Shown piece after piece: positions 36,801 through 47,397 of a stretch of 64,000 nucleotides of DNA; the first letter of the stretch is position 1; each line of letters starts with the position of its first letter. Made by a program: the position numbers and the translations under genes. This stretch comes from Micropterus salmoides. Taxonomy: Eukaryota; Chordata; Actinopteri; Centrarchiformes; Centrarchidae. The stretch is taken from the NCBI RefSeq assembly GCF_014851395.1, contig NW_024041151.1, positions 28,031,832 to 28,095,831 on the forward strand, in the 5' to 3' direction. A model generated the notes under the pieces. The model ran no database searches and was not told the DNA's origin. It saw only the letters and a program-made list of their open reading frames with translations.

Positions 36801-39078
36801 TAAGAACTAACAAGAATAAGTAGTTTCAACTTAATAGTCAGTGTCCTGGTTGACTGTACAGACAATGGGCCAGTTTGTGTGGATGCCAGTAATGATATAG
36901 AGCAGCATTTCATTACAGATAACCATTTGAACTCTGACCAGTTAGGACAAACATTCATCACCTTTCTTTTACTTTCTCTCCAACATCATTACATCTAGGA
37001 CTCTAGATTACTGTTTCTAACATGTTCCGGCTTCAGTCCCAGTATAGTATTGTATTGCTGTGTCTAATGTGCCGATTAGTGAGAGACACGTTGGCTCAGG
37101 TGGATAATCAGGTTTCAGCCTTCACAAAGACTGACGACACAAAGCTTCAGACAGAAAAATACTTACTGTTCACACCAGCAAGTTTCTGCATTTCCCCAGT
37201 CAGCTAGAGTTTTAAATTATACAGAAAGTATTTCAAACGATTTCTTCCATGTGTCAGACAGACTAACTTAACAAAACAGTTGATTAACCAAAAATGAACA
37301 GAATCCAAGAAAAGCCATAATCTAGTGAAAGCTCTCCACTAAATCAACACCTGGTTGTCATTCATTCACATGCTTCCACATTATCTCATCTTTCATCTTC
37401 ATTCAAAACTAGTTTACGACATAAAAGAACCCCCAAAGCATAAATACAACATATTTACAACATGACTCGCTCATGAGTATTTATTCTGTCTATCTGTATC
37501 TGTTATTATTTTTATTTATTGCTGTTGTGTTATGTATGCATGTTTTTTTGGACCGTCTTGAAAACGAGATGCTGCATCTGAAGGGGCTATCCACTAATAC
37601 ATTGAAACTTGAGACCTGATGGGAGTCAGAAATGACTCAGCAGAAACAGACAGGCGACATCAGGAGGAAGCAGACAAGGAAAATCAAATTAGCTATCAAA
37701 TTAGCATAGCAGACTTCCTTGTTGGTGTTGTACATCGCACTCATCCATGAACCTGGGATAAATGTTTTACACCAATTTCGCCCCTCACAGACATGTACAG
37801 TATGAGGTCAGTTAATGCTTTCTGATGCCCTTTGTACACAGGATCTTATTTAGGTTAAAGAGTCATTTTGAAACACTTCCTTGTAGGGAAATTCAAGTGC
37901 TTGTTGGAAATTTTGAGGATCACACGGACAAAAGCTTAGTTTTTAGTTAGTGTTTGTTTTGCAAGTGTGAATTTTTATCATCAGTACAACTCTTGAATGC
38001 TGTGCTCGTCTCCAGTCTTTGAACATCAGACTTCAGAGTTGCTTTAAACGTCCAATGACAGCCTTGAAGAAAGAGACTGACTGTGGGATGATTTGAAAAA
38101 TAAAGGGCATGATGAATAGTTCATTTAAAACATAATACACACTCGTCCTGCTCCTTGTCCAGGGTGTGTCAGCCATGCCCGGGTCTATATGCTCAGGATA
38201 AGTTTCTACCAGGACCAACAAGGTGGGAGAATAAAGGCACGCTTCAGGCGAGGACATCAAATAGTTTTATGTAAACAGTTGAACTTACAGAGTATCGGCT
38301 CTTCTTGATGCAGAGGAATACTTTTTTCTTAAACTCTGGCAGGTTGTGATAAGGTCGGTCGTTGGCTTTCACCTTCCATCCCATCTCTGAAAAGAAAACA
38401 TTCAAAAATATCTTTCCTTAACAAAAATGTAATGTGTAAACTACAGAATAAATAATAAGTGTTTTTGTGACTCCTTTACAAGGAATATACCTCATGTAAA
38501 TCAGGTATATTTTGTCTCTTTTGACGGAGCTAAGCTAGCATTTTCCGCCTGTTTTCACTCTTTGGGCTAAGCTAGGCTAAACATATCCTTGACCCCGCTC
38601 TGTACTAGATGCACAAAAATGAAACTTCTCATCGGACTCTGGGAAAGATGACTTAGAAGAAAGGGACTTCTCAAAATAAAGTAAATTAAAAATAGAATGT
38701 ATGTCATTCGTGGTATATAACAATAACTGTATTTTTAGACATTATACACTGACTCTAAGCCTAGTTTCCTCTGGCAGGTCATTCCAGAGCCTTCCTGACA
38801 GAAAAAGCTCTGTCCTCTTGAGTTCTAAGCCTAGATGCAGACAGAGATCCCTGCTGGAAGATCTAAAACTACACAAAAGGTGCATAAAGGAGTAATAAAA
38901 GGTGTTTACCATGTTTAACATCCACTGGTGGATGCGGGACTCCTGGCACCTCTTCTGGTTCCTCTGGTTCCTCTTCAGAGCTGGCTTGCAATTCGTCATC
39001 CGTTTCATCATCACTGTACGGCATGACCTCATCGTCGGGCCCCAGGGAACCCTGGGAGTCTACGCGTTGCCGACTCAT
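16093..39078 (-). CDS. atp8b1: ATP8B1, P4-type phospholipid-transporting ATPase (29 coding exons)
   Basis: This is an integral-membrane phospholipid flippase, which moves phospholipids from the outer to the inner leaflet and in the family works with a CDC50 subunit. Joining 29 exons, all with GT-AG introns and consistent phases, gives 3747 nt, or 1248 residues; the human protein is about 1251. Visible motifs are: an acidic N-terminus; DGET of the actuator domain (228-231); PISL in membrane segment 4 (397-400); DKTGT with phosphorylated Asp450; KGAD (615-618); TGDKK (728-732); and GDGAND (886-891). Ten hydrophobic segments fit the family. The C-terminus keeps YAFSHSRGYADLISSG, characteristic of ATP8B1 rather than ATP8B2 or ATP8B4. 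The start at 39078 opens the first coding exon, MSRQRVDSQGSLGP. No disabling change was found. In mammals, loss of ATP8B1 causes cholestasis. Exon coordinates are given in the block entries that follow. Confidence 0.96.
16678..18446 (-). other. ATP8B1 introns 25-27, no element recognised
   Basis: The introns 16678-17129, 17269-17625 and 17872-18446 hold only unique-looking AT-rich DNA. A poly(A)-like tract of about 35 bases lies near 18369-18405. The open frames here run across the exons or their antisense and are not separate genes. Confidence 0.5.
18976..26457 (-). CDS. atp8b1: ATP8B1 exons 13-23: phosphorylation and nucleotide-binding domains (residues 432-896)
   Basis: Exons: 13, 26334-26457; 14, 25513-25556; 15, 24853-25009; 16, 24439-24627; 17, 23327-23439; 18, 23035-23199; 19, 22567-22678; 20, 21251-21326; 21, 19526-19655; 22, 19240-19368; 23, 18976-19132. 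Exon 13 carries the catalytic DKTGT. Exon 16 carries QAASPDEGALV (nucleotide binding). Exon 17 carries LYCKGADTVIYERL, exon 19 TGDKK and exon 23 CRVTPKQKA and GDGANDVNM. Exon 14 is only 44 nt. Exon 22 encodes an unusually basic run starting KKKKRRRLRLRRLGKR. The joining codon between exons 16 and 17 gives Leu603. Confidence 0.95.
19727..20093 (+). repeat. Dispersed non-autonomous repeat, second copy
   Basis: The copy shares GTTGGGAGTTGCACATGCGC and CTAGCCAATCAGAAGCAG with the copy at 13522-13853 and ends ATAATACCACCTCT, the reverse complement of that copy's end. It lies in ATP8B1 intron 20 (19656-21250). The two copies differ after GGGCGGGTC, so they are subfamily variants or internally rearranged. 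Confidence 0.65.
20573..21018 (+). mobile_element. Tc1/mariner element, 5'-end fragment with internal deletion
   Basis: The fragment begins TACAGTATCTCACAAAAGTG, as at 1965, and carries the internal repeat AAAGTGAGTACACCCC twice. Near 20840 the sequence jumps from the inverted-repeat region straight into transposase helix-turn-helix coding (CTGCAGCACGG type: TGAGTTGCAGCACGGTGGCC). It stops at about 21018. Both the catalytic domain and the other end are absent. Confidence 0.8.
21578..22417. mobile_element. Non-autonomous DNA transposon, PIF/Harbinger-like
   Basis: This 840-bp element lies in ATP8B1 intron 19. The left end reads GGGCGCTTTCACACCCGCC; the right end reverse-complemented reads GGGTGCTTTTAAACC. 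Both ends then run into related AGTTC-rich and GGAC-containing stretches. A TTA triplet flanks each side (21575-21577 and 22418-22420), matching the TWA target duplication of PIF/Harbinger. No transposase is encoded. Confidence 0.7.
24003..24110 (+). repeat. Dispersed repeat fragment in ATP8B1 intron 16
   Basis: It contains GTTTTTAATAGTTTTTGGAC followed by CTCTAAGGCACAGAGGACGAGATATA. A related stretch lies at 59955-60065 in TXNL1 intron 2, so it is an interspersed repeat of unknown class. Confidence 0.55.
24404..24427. repeat. GT/CA microsatellite beside the exon 16 donor site
   Basis: A GT run on the plus strand is a CA run in the ATP8B1 transcript. It begins about a dozen nucleotides inside intron 16, downstream of the donor GTACGA at 24433-24438. 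Confidence 0.85.
25087..25468. mobile_element. Tc1/mariner-derived MITE
   Basis: The left end reads CACTTTAACAAAATTATAAA after a TA; the right end reverse-complemented reads CACTGAACAAAATTATAAAT before a TA. The interior (AGATCTAAGACTTTCTCTATG and GGTGTGGCATATCAAGATG) is the sub-terminal region of a widespread fish Tc1-like element. The whole transposase is deleted. It lies in ATP8B1 intron 14. Confidence 0.8.
25403..25472. repeat. 26-bp perfect inverted repeat (two transposon ends face to face)
   Basis: Arms 25403-25428 and 25447-25472 are exact reverse complements around an 18-nt loop. Each arm contains a Tc1 terminal sequence, CACTGAACAAAATTATAAA, next to a TA. This leaves only about 56 bp between the two TA sites, the shortest form such an element could take. 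Confidence 0.88.
25557..27231 (-). other. ATP8B1 introns 12-13, no element recognised
   Basis: The introns 25557-26333 and 26458-27231 contain poly(T) at about 25832-25852, poly(A) near 26786-26799, and otherwise unremarkable AT-rich DNA. Confidence 0.5.
27232..29087 (-). CDS. atp8b1: ATP8B1 exons 11-12: membrane segments 3-4 (residues 340-431)
   Basis: Exon 11 is 28897-29087 and exon 12 is 27232-27316. Segment 3 is FVLLILVAAGLAIGHTFW. Segment 4 is FWGYIIVLNTMVPISLYV, with the P4-type PISL replacing the cation-pump PEGL motif. Exon 12 encodes RLGQSRFINWDLQMY, leading to the phosphorylation domain. Intron 10 (29088-30571) hosts a hAT element. Confidence 0.95.
27558..27720. repeat. Dispersed repeat fragment in ATP8B1 intron 11
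   Basis: It contains AGAGGTGGGTAGAGTAGCCA followed by ACTCAAATAAAAG-type sequence, a common dispersed fish repeat beginning. No boundaries or coding sequence are visible. The rest of intron 11 (27317-28896) shows nothing further. Confidence 0.4.
29297..29892. mobile_element. hAT-family non-autonomous element with target duplication
   Basis: This 596-bp element lies in ATP8B1 intron 10. The left end is CAGCGGTCGGCAATAGG; the right end reverse-complemented is CAGGGGTCGGCAAATAAG. The flanks are ATACAGAC (29289-29296) and ATATAGAC (29893-29900), an 8-bp target duplication with one mismatch, as expected for hAT. No transposase is present. Confidence 0.85.
30572..33515 (-). CDS. atp8b1: ATP8B1 exons 5-10: actuator domain (residues 161-339)
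   Basis: Exons: 5, 33454-33515; 6, 33010-33082; 7, 32584-32654; 8, 31882-31964; 9, 31111-31269; 10, 30572-30660. They encode VGDVVRLKKNDFIP, then CYVETAELDGETNLK, which holds the dephosphorylation loop Asp-Gly-Glu-Thr, then IECEEPNNRLDKFTG and GADTKIMKNGGKTRFKRTKID. Intron 4 (33516-35130) shows no clear element. Intron 5 has a perfect 18-bp hairpin at 33165-33208. Intron 9 has a SINE tail. Confidence 0.95.
30848..30912 (-). mobile_element. SINE tail fragment
   Basis: On the minus strand it matches the tail of the SINE at 36527-36712 (GTGCGACCTCTGACAT and GATAAAAGCGTCAGCTAAAT), with about 17 internal bases missing. Confidence 0.75.
33165..33208. other. Perfect 18-bp hairpin in ATP8B1 intron 5
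   Basis: The arms TGTACAGTGTGTGCCAGT (33165-33182) and its exact reverse complement (33191-33208) enclose the 8-nt loop AAGTGAAC. It is not near a splice site. Confidence 0.9.
33516..35130 (-). other. ATP8B1 intron 4, no element recognised
   Basis: This is a 1.6-kb intron. A CTCGTGCCACTGTCTCGCGAG-like GC-rich patch near 34215-34240 hints at an old dispersed repeat, but no ends were found. Confidence 0.45.
35131..39078 (-). CDS. atp8b1: ATP8B1 exons 1-4: N-terminus and membrane segments 1-2 (residues 1-160)
   Basis: Exon 1 is 38910-39095, with coding from 39078. Exon 2 is 38289-38386, exon 3 is 35333-35446 and exon 4 is 35131-35229. Exon 1 encodes an acidic tail (YSDDETDDELQASSEEEPEE). Exon 2 carries VKANDRPYHNLPEF, a conserved ATP8B start. 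Exon 3 ends with NLYFLALLILQ (segment 1). Exon 4 holds PLVVVLGVTAIKDLVDD (segment 2). The intron between exons 2 and 3 (35447-38288) contains a Tc1 relic split by a SINE. Confidence 0.94.
36225..36780 (-). mobile_element. Tc1-like transposase relic interrupted by a SINE
   Basis: On the minus strand, GHLNATASNDLSIMFPQLW and then FLFEHDNVPVHKARSIKK recall the catalytic region of a Tc1-like transposase (usually FLFQHDNAPVHKA with the second Asp). A SINE at 36527-36712 splits the relic. The relic lies in ATP8B1 intron 2 and is inactive. Confidence 0.75.
36527..36712 (+). mobile_element. tRNA-derived SINE with LINE-like tail
   Basis: A-box-like TGGAGCAGTGGATAAG lies at 36536 and B box GGTTCAACTCC at 36568-36578. 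The 3' tail, GTAAGTCGCTTTGGATAAAA followed by AATGAATAAATG, matches the tail of the L2-like LINE at 56836-56880. This suggests it used that LINE's enzyme to move. Confidence 0.82.
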
Positions 39079-39095
39079 CTTTGTGCCTCAGGTAT
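39079..39095 (-). promoter_or_regulatory. atp8b1: ATP8B1 5' UTR start of exon 1 with splice acceptor
   Basis: Reading the minus strand, TTCTTTCTCAG precedes ATACCTGAGGCACAAAG and then ATG. The pyrimidine tract and AG indicate a 3' splice site 17 nt before the start codon, so at least one non-coding exon should lie upstream. Confidence 0.65.
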
Positions 39096-40617
39096 CTGAG
39101 AAAGAACAACAGTTTTAATTTGACCAATCAAAATACGCATGGTTCATATTTTTACAGCATTTACATCACAAATGGGGGAGGGGTTCCTGTGTCAATGTCA
39201 AGCTGTCGGCTGGTCCGTCGTCAGACTTTGTATGCACCAACATGAGGTTCAGATTAAACATATGAAATCAACATCACGCCTCAAATGCTCACAGGAGGAA
39301 GGAAGAAGTGAAGAGAAGCTAATGCCAAGACAAAAGACAGACTGATTAGACTGAGATCAGACTGACTAGCTGCAATAATGCAGAAATCAAGTCTAACACG
39401 TTCAGAAATGACGCACCAAGACTTTGCACTTTTAAAAAGGAACAAAAGTGTGTCCCGCAAGATCAGCCTGCCAAGTAGGAGCAAAGACAGCACAATGCAG
39501 ATATATCCGGAAAGGAGAAAGATCATTTCGGCCAGCGGTTATAAAATTAATCTGCACGTCTGGCTACAGCTGATGGATCAGTTACATGCCTCAATAGATG
39601 AAAATAATTAAGAGCATTTAAAATTAGAAGAAATTCATGTAATCAAAACTGAACATTAACTTTGATGTGTTGTGTCCAGCCACCAATACTCACTGAACAA
39701 ATACAGAAATATAATATAAGAGCTGCAGTTGAGGTTTACTGTCAGATTTAACCACCGGGTTTCCACCAAACCACCTGATGTGTGTGTGGGGTGATGTTGC
39801 GTGTGTTTGTGTGTTCAGGAGTCACGTAGTTGGTGTTTATGTATACATATGCAGAATGTGACCGCACCCTCCTGATCGTCGTCACTTCCAACGCAGGACT
39901 CATTACAGTTTACGCAAGCTTTAATCAGCTGTTTTCAGATAAGATAGACTTCACTGATCCCACAGTGGGGAAATTCACTTGTCACAGCAGCTCCCGATAC
40001 GACACAGTAAAACATAATAAAATACACATTAAATAAAAATCGAACCGAAAAATAACAGCTTTATGTACACTATGTGTCTTTTATATACACAAATGCAATT
40101 GATATGGAACATTGAATAGGTCAAAGAAACCACAAAAGACACAGAAGGGAGCTGACATTAGACGTGTCAGAGTGAACAGGAAACCTGGTGTCCTGTTTCA
40201 CATTAAAAGGACTGACAGAAACTCTCTTAACACGGCTACATTTATAATGCAGAAACCACGCTCCCATGTTAACTTTTGATCAGGTTTTCCAACATGTTTG
40301 ATTCCGGGATGGTATGACTGGAAAAGCAGGATGAACCTCAAAAATGTCAAGATGTTTTATGAAGAAGTCATCATTCATAGCAGAATCTGCCACAAGCACA
40401 CGTATTCTCATTCTTTTTTTTAAAAAGTGTATTTAAATAAGGATAATGACAGACAAACAACAAATCCTATGAACAAAAACGAATGTATCCCATCAACCTG
40501 GATTGTGTGTGTAATCAGATTCCTCTTATTCCCCTGTGCCATAGAGCTCCGTTGTTGTCCAGCGTCTATTAAACCAAGTCATTAAGCCAAACTTTTTCCA
40601 TTAGGGTACATGTGCCA

Positions 40618-40658
<41 letters not shown>

Positions 40659-43600
40659 ATTCCTTCATTGTGTTATTATCCCCCCTTGAATTTGTTCTGG
40701 GAAAAATAAGGTGCTGGTAACTGTTGACAGATTTTCATAAATCTTCGGTTAACCAAGAGTAATCCACATACAGAGGGCAGTTTGTCTATTGCCTATTAAC
40801 AGTATTTTGCCCACTTTCTATATAAAAACCAGGAGAAGGAGAAAGAGTAAATTTACATGTATAGCATACACCTGTATGTCCCGTTAAAATGGTTTGTTTT
40901 GGAGATAAAGTAGTAACTGTTAGACTGTTGAATGATCATCTTTGATCTCTGTTCGGACAACAACGACAACGTGTGAATCTCACAATGTAACCTATCCGCT
41001 GTCCCGTTGGAAATCCCTGCAACATTCGGCCAACATCTCCTCATCCTTCCCATCGTCTTAATGTTTAATGTGGTGGAGGAGTCCATTAGCACAGCTGATC
41101 AGGTTCATTAGACTGGTTTACGAGAACTAAACAAACACGAAAACGCTCAACAGGGCCGGAAAGGGACTAGCAGGACTTAAATTTGTCAAATGGAGAGGCA
41201 CTCATTTTTAGTCTGGACTATTCTAACCAAATAATTTCCCCCCCCTCTATATCTGTCTATTCTTTCATTTCATCACTGCATAGATTTTGCACCTTTCACA
41301 GGTTTCAGGTGTTTCTATTATTTTGTCCAGTACCTATTTTAATGTGAGCCGTACAAAAATAAATTCCTGTGTGTTTGACATGAAAATTAAGTTTCAAAGC
41401 TTCTGTTAGCCTGTTCTTAAAATCATAAAATTAACATTTAGTACCACTCATTCACACTGAATACCAGCCGGCCCAGTCGCCAGTGTTTCATGTAATCACA
41501 GAAAAGGTCATTTCAGAAACCAGATGAGTGGCAAAACATTATATACACGTTCAGGTCAGAAACCAGCCACCTCTGCACTAACCGTAAAGTTCAAATAAAA
41601 TGTGCCAGGGGACTCCTACAACTGTTCAACACACTTTTAAAGCAAACTTCCCATTTAAAGAACCTGTGGTTTAACTGAATGAGCTCTGGCTTGTCACGCA
41701 AGTCTACACATGAAAAGGGAATGATGGGGGAGGTAAACAATAAATTTAAAGACTACAGAAAGGGAAAGAATAAGAAGGAATCCTGGCGTGAATAAGATGA
41801 AATGTTCAGCAGGTATTTCAGTTAAGTATGATGCATCTGAAAACTACGATCTAACCATTTAAAAAACAAATTAACCATTGTCTTTATAGCTCATTGAACA
41901 ATTAACCCAAAATACGACTAAATATTTGCTTCCCAGAGGAGGAACACTACCCAAATTCAAGATGATAAATAGTGTTTTGTCACAGCCTGAGTCAAGCTGG
42001 ACTAAAAGAAACACATCAGACTTGATCTGAAGATACGTTTGTTCAGTGTGTTTTTTTTTAGCCTTCAACATCCAGACAAACAACATTCCAAAGGAATACA
42101 CCACATCAAAGCAATGTCACACCTGCATTCATCCAAACGCTGTTTTTAGAGACACGTCATCACTGAAGGCATGCACACTATTACAAATTAAGATTGATCG
42201 TGAAACAACAAAACATTTTTGTTGCGGTGAACTGGCTTGGAATGTAGAAGTCAGACACATACCTCAATACTTGGTTTAAATAAGACACTTTGTCCTGTCG
42301 TTTTTAAAAAAAAAAATCATTTTAATCTCTCAAATGATTGAGGTGTAATGATGCAGTAAACTCACAAATCTGACTGGCTCAAGGTGTCAGGCAGGCAGTG
42401 TAGTTGAGAGTAAAGACACAATTTTAAAAGCAGTTTTAGAGTTCCTGTGTGTCAGAGCAGCAGATTTATGTTTAAACCCTCAGTTAACAGACAGACATCA
42501 GCATCATTGTTTTCTGATCTGCTCTCTTTGGCTGTGCCGGCAGAAGAGTAACGTCTATCAGTCCATCGCAGAGTTCATCTTAAATCGTAATCTTCACATT
42601 AAAATCTTTCCACCTGCAACCCACTGGAGATTTTATTGTGAAGCTGAGGCAGGACGTTTAAGTCCATGACTAACAACCAACTTCTGACTTCTTTAATAAC
42701 CAGTCAGGATATAAAACCTGATTGTCTGGGCATGATAAACAAAGTGCTCTGATGCTGGCTATCAACATTCAATTTTGCAAGTTATTCAGACAGCAAATTG
42801 ACCGGTGAAGAGACGTTTGACAGGAAGAAATGAGAAATAGACAATTATCTATCAATGACACAGCATGCAAAATGTGTGAGAAGCAGTATAGTTCATACTC
42901 AAAACATTACTTGTATAGTTTATTAAATTTAAACTTGGCTCATTTTGTTTCTAGTTTTCCTGATATTGTTAATTGTGGTGTGCAGTGTGAGGAGCCGCTG
43001 GTTCTGGAAAGGTTTAGCCCCAGTTCTGTATTCCTATCTAAACCTGTATATATCCTAAGTTACATACACATTTAGTGTACATAAGCTCATCAATGAACAC
43101 GTTCTGTAATTTTTATGTCCACAGGCTTGTACCTTCAACTTTTTAATCATGAGCCAGGTTTTTTTCTGTCATGGTTATTAATATTTTGTACTGATGATTC
43201 AACCCAGAGAGGGGCATGCCGATGCAAGACACAGAAGTTCTCCAACTGTGAGTCACATTACTTTGTCTATGTGGAAATAATGGGGGGCGGGGGGAAAATT
43301 CACTGGGTTCCCCCTCCCGAGAGCTCAAAACTCACTGCTCATCTCACACGTACAACAGCAGGGCTGCGAGGATCGGCCATCTCGGAAAACAGATTTTGGT
43401 GTCTGTCCCAGCAAGTCGCTATGGGAACTACTAAGAGCAGGGAGGGAGGACGGGGGAGGGATTCAAGGAGCGGGAAAGAGGAGAACATACCTGAGCAACA
43501 ACAATGAAACCTGAGAGAAGGGAGGAGGTTCAGCTCTAGCGCAGACAGCTGAGGAGAGGAGGTGGCTTCAGAAAAACACTACAAAACATAAGGAGACTTT

Positions 43601-44224
43601 GTTTCTCTGCTTGTGACCAAACCACTCGGGATCTGTAGATATTCCTTTCCTGTTAATGGCTGCCAGAGTTTCTAGCTGAAACACTGAATCCTGTAAAGAA
43701 AACAAATCAATTGTCCAGAAATTCTTTAAATATTGTTTTACTTTTTGGATTTCATTTAAATCTATTTACCCGTTTCTGTTAAACTCAAAATTGAAAGTAT
43801 GTGTATATTAGTAATAGTCTAGTACACCAAAAGTGTTATAAAAAATAGATTTTTCATCATTATTGATGAACACGTCAGCTGTTCAATAACCTCTATAAAA
43901 TGGAAATGCAATCTCAGAACCCATCGGCTATCATCCGACGCCAAACTTTATTAATCTCTGAACCCTAAGCGATGCGTTACCACATTGATAAATGGACTGT
44001 AAACAATGCCCAGAGCACAGAAAAGGAAGTCTTTCGTTACCCGAATATCCACTAACTACACAGGACGCCCCCAAAACATCGGCCGGTCACAGTCATTTAA
44101 ATGAATCGTGTTTTAGTTGCACCTATGGAAGAAAGTGACCGTACATTTTGCAAGATTGCATTGAGGTGGGCTTATCAATTAGATTACAAACAGTACATTT
44201 GAAGTGCTTGCATCACTTCCTCTG
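39096..44224 (-). other. Putative ATP8B1 5' intron, proximal part
   Basis: No coding exon was found here. A donor-like site, GCTCAG followed by GTATGT on the minus strand, lies at about 43489-43495. It has a purine-rich plus strand around it and could mark an alternative non-coding exon. The rest is AT-rich DNA plus a CA microsatellite. Confidence 0.4.
40619..40657. repeat. CA microsatellite
   Basis: An uninterrupted run of about 19 CA units, long enough to vary in length between individuals. Confidence 0.97.
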
Positions 44225-45375
44225 AACCATAATTTAAATACTGAAGGGAAACTATTTTAGATTCATTTCAAATGAAGTGAACTATGAGGTTTTTCCAGGT
44301 GTATTTAATCTTGATCACGGCTTACAGCTCAAGGAAATCAAAAACCCATATCTCAAAATATTAGAATAAAGAACGTATAATACAGAAATGTTGACTTGAA
44401 TAGTTGACTGGAAGGTTAAAGTGCGATAGGAAAATTTGCACAAGCAAAAGGGATGACTGCAGCCTTGAGAGGTTTGCCAAGCAAAGCCGACTCAAGAACT
44501 TCGGGGGAGTGGACTGAGGCTGGAGTCAATGTATCAAGAGCCACCAGGCACAGACGTGTCCAGGAAATGAGCTACATGTGTCACATTCCTAGTGTCAAGC
44601 CACTCCGGAACCAGAGACAACGTCAGAAGCATCTTCCCTGGGCTAAGGAGGAACAGAACTGGGCTTTACTCAGTGGTCCACAGTCCTCTTTTCAATTGAA
44701 AGTGAATTTTACTTTTCATTCATAAATTAAAAGGTCTGGGGGACGAGTGGAGAGACACAGAATCCAAGTTGCTTGAAATCCAGTGTGAAGTTTTCCCAGT
44801 CAGTGATGATTTGGGGTGCCATGTCATCTGCTGGTGTTGGTCCACTGTGTTTAATCAAATCCAGAGTCAATGCAGCCATCTGAGATTTTAGAGCACTGCA
44901 TGCTTATGTCTGCTGACAAGCTTCATGCAGATGCTGATTTCCTTTTCCTGCAGGACTTGGCACCTGCCCACAGTGCCAAAACAACTAGTAACTGGTTTGC
45001 TGACCATGGTATTACTGTGCTCGATTGGTCAGCCAGCTGGGCTGACCTGAACCCCATAGAGAATCTATGAGGTAATGTCAAGAGGAACGTGAGAGACACC
45101 AGACCGACAATACGGGCGAGCTGAAGGCCGCCATCAAAGCAACCTGGGCTTCCATAACACCTCAGTAGTGTCACAGGCCGATTACCTCCATGCCACGCTG
45201 CACTGATGCCATAATTTGTGCAAAAAGAGCTCCGACCAAGTCCATAAATGAACCTTTTCAGAAGGTCGACATTTCTGTATTATACATTATTCTAATATTT
45301 AGAGTTATGGATTTTGGAGTTATAATGAATCTAAAATATCCAAACAGTCTTACTTTTTGACTTAAATTAAGGGAA
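44225..45375 (+). mobile_element. Tc1-like transposon relic
   Basis: The transposase pieces include GEWTEAGVNVSRATRHRRVQ, LHADADFLFLQDLAPAHSAK (second Asp region) and DLNPIENL, in different frames with internal stops. Decayed inverted repeats remain. The left arm near 44362-44394 (ATATTAGAATAA and GTATAATACAGAAATGTTGA) matches the reverse complement of the right arm near 45265-45300. ATTTTAGATTCAT appears near both outer ends. It is older than the element at 11921 and from a related subfamily. Confidence 0.8.
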
Positions 45376-47397
45376 AAAGTTTTTTTTTTTTAAAAACACA
45401 AATTCAGTGTGTAAACCTTAAGGATTATACATACAACGCCCGGGGCCAGTAAAAAGTAACGTCAGGACTGTTGAACTAGCAACTTACTGGCCACATTAGT
45501 ATTAAAAAAACCAAAACCAGAAAAAAAACAAAAACAATCGCATTAGAAACTCAACATAATGCAGTTCTTAATGTGCACCATTATCCAATCAAGGGTTGTA
45601 GTGACGTGACGATTGGTTGTCAAAAGTTATTTCTTTAATCTTAATCAAGCTCTCTAACGGCCAGCAGGGAGGCGAGTCCGCTGGTTGCAAAAAGAAGTCC
45701 GGTTCCATTAGAAATGATGGTAAAATGTTGCTACTTCTCAGCTGAATTATTACCTCTGTCAGTAAACACTTTCATAATGAGTTTATGGTCTAAGGAGCTG
45801 GCTTCCAGTCTTCAACACAGCATGATATTCATTTAGTAAAATTCGGTCCCGTTTAGGGGGAAATAAACCAGAAAGCAGCGCATGCTTTAGGACGGGACCA
45901 CCTTGTGATTGACATGTTGCTACCATGGCGACCTGTCAATCAGGATAGAGGACTTGCTGCTCCGTGTACATTATTTTATTAAATGGCTGTCAGCAGGAGA
46001 GAGGGCACGTCATGTTTGAGCCTGTTAGTATGTTTTGTTTATAAATTGTTTAACCTTTTTATTTTTATAAATTTAACTGCGATTACATTTTAGTTTGGTG
46101 TCTTTTATATCCAGGATGTATTTCCATCCATCCACCTTCATCCACTTATCCAGGGTCGGGTCGCCTTGTATTTACTTATGACAGTTGCATGATATGGAGG
46201 CTTGGAAATATAAATATGTCTTTGTTTCAATACATAGTATCGTCTAAGTTTGCCAAGGCACACACATACGCCAGAAACCCTGCTTTCCCAGAAACATTTC
46301 TTCCAGGACTGAATTAAGAAATTTCCTGTTAAATAGTAAAACCGTCTTAAGAAACATTTTTAAAACAACCTCTCTTCTTTTAAATCAAATACGCACTGTA
46401 CTACATATGAGAAAAAGAAAAGGAACGTGGGGAAAAAAAGAAAAGGAAAATGTGAAAATGACAGAATATAGGCTACATTACAAACAACAAGAGCATAGCC
46501 TAGATGGACACAGTTGTGTTCACCCAGTTAATGCAGGACAAAATGATTTTTGCTTCTAATGACTGAAAAAAAAAAAAAAGTACAGTTATAAAAATTACCA
46601 CATTATGGCCCTGTTGAGTTCTGATCCACAAAATCTAGTCATCTGTTTTTTTCTGTGGCTGAATTTTGAACAAAATTTCACTGAAATCTGAGAGACAGTT
46701 ATTAAGATCACCTGCTAAACTGACAAATGGAACAGAAAAAAAAAATCTCCTTGGCAAATGGAACAAATGAATAGGCCTTCTTAAAGTGATCATTTATGGG
46801 AGCAAGATGCAAGCTTAAGAAAAGTGTAACACAGAATTTCACTTGAGTTCTTGATGTGACAGGTCTAGGTTACAGCAGAGGGGAATGCCAAGTATTTGTC
46901 TGTGGCTGAGCATCCCAGCCCGGGTGAGAACAGATGTTATCAGTCAGATTAATGCAGAGTTGGGTTTCTGCAGCCCCTGAGGGGAATCTGTTTGAGTTGA
47001 TAACTGTAACACACAGGTGGAAAACAAAAGGAACAATAGCTGCCTGTTCTCTGCTGGACTGCCACTTAATACAGTGACTCTGCATGTAGATCAGCACAAG
47101 CCACAAGCTTATCCACCACTCTCCTGTTCTATATCTACACACTATATCTAAACACAACAGGTTAGCAAAAGTGGCTAGCCAGCTGGCACGATAGTGATGA
47201 GTTGCTATAATATACGAGATCCATAGCACATCTGTAGCATAGCGTATCCATGTCGGGCCTACCCTGTATTGTAAATAGCATGACAAGCATATTAGAAAAT
47301 GTAAGTTCCAAAACGACAAATTTATCAAAGCTACAGTTATTTGGGGCTCTCATTTTGGTGCTTTTTAAAATGGTTAAATAGCTAAATAACATAGGGC
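45376..47397. other. Non-coding DNA with a short repeat tail
   Basis: A fragment near 46120-46168 (CATCCATCCACCTTCATCC and CCAGGGTCGGGTCGCC) resembles the 3' tail of a common fish repeat. The 152-codon minus-strand frame at 46870-47328 has no recognisable domain or splice context and is not called as a gene. Confidence 0.4.

Noticed and set aside
43115..43507. 130-codon open frame on the plus strand
   Set aside because: No domain is recognisable. It overlaps purine-rich DNA that may instead hold a minus-strand non-coding exon.
46870..47328. 152-codon open frame on the minus strand
   Set aside because: No recognisable domain, no splice context and low-complexity hydrophobic stretches; it probably lies in non-coding DNA by chance.
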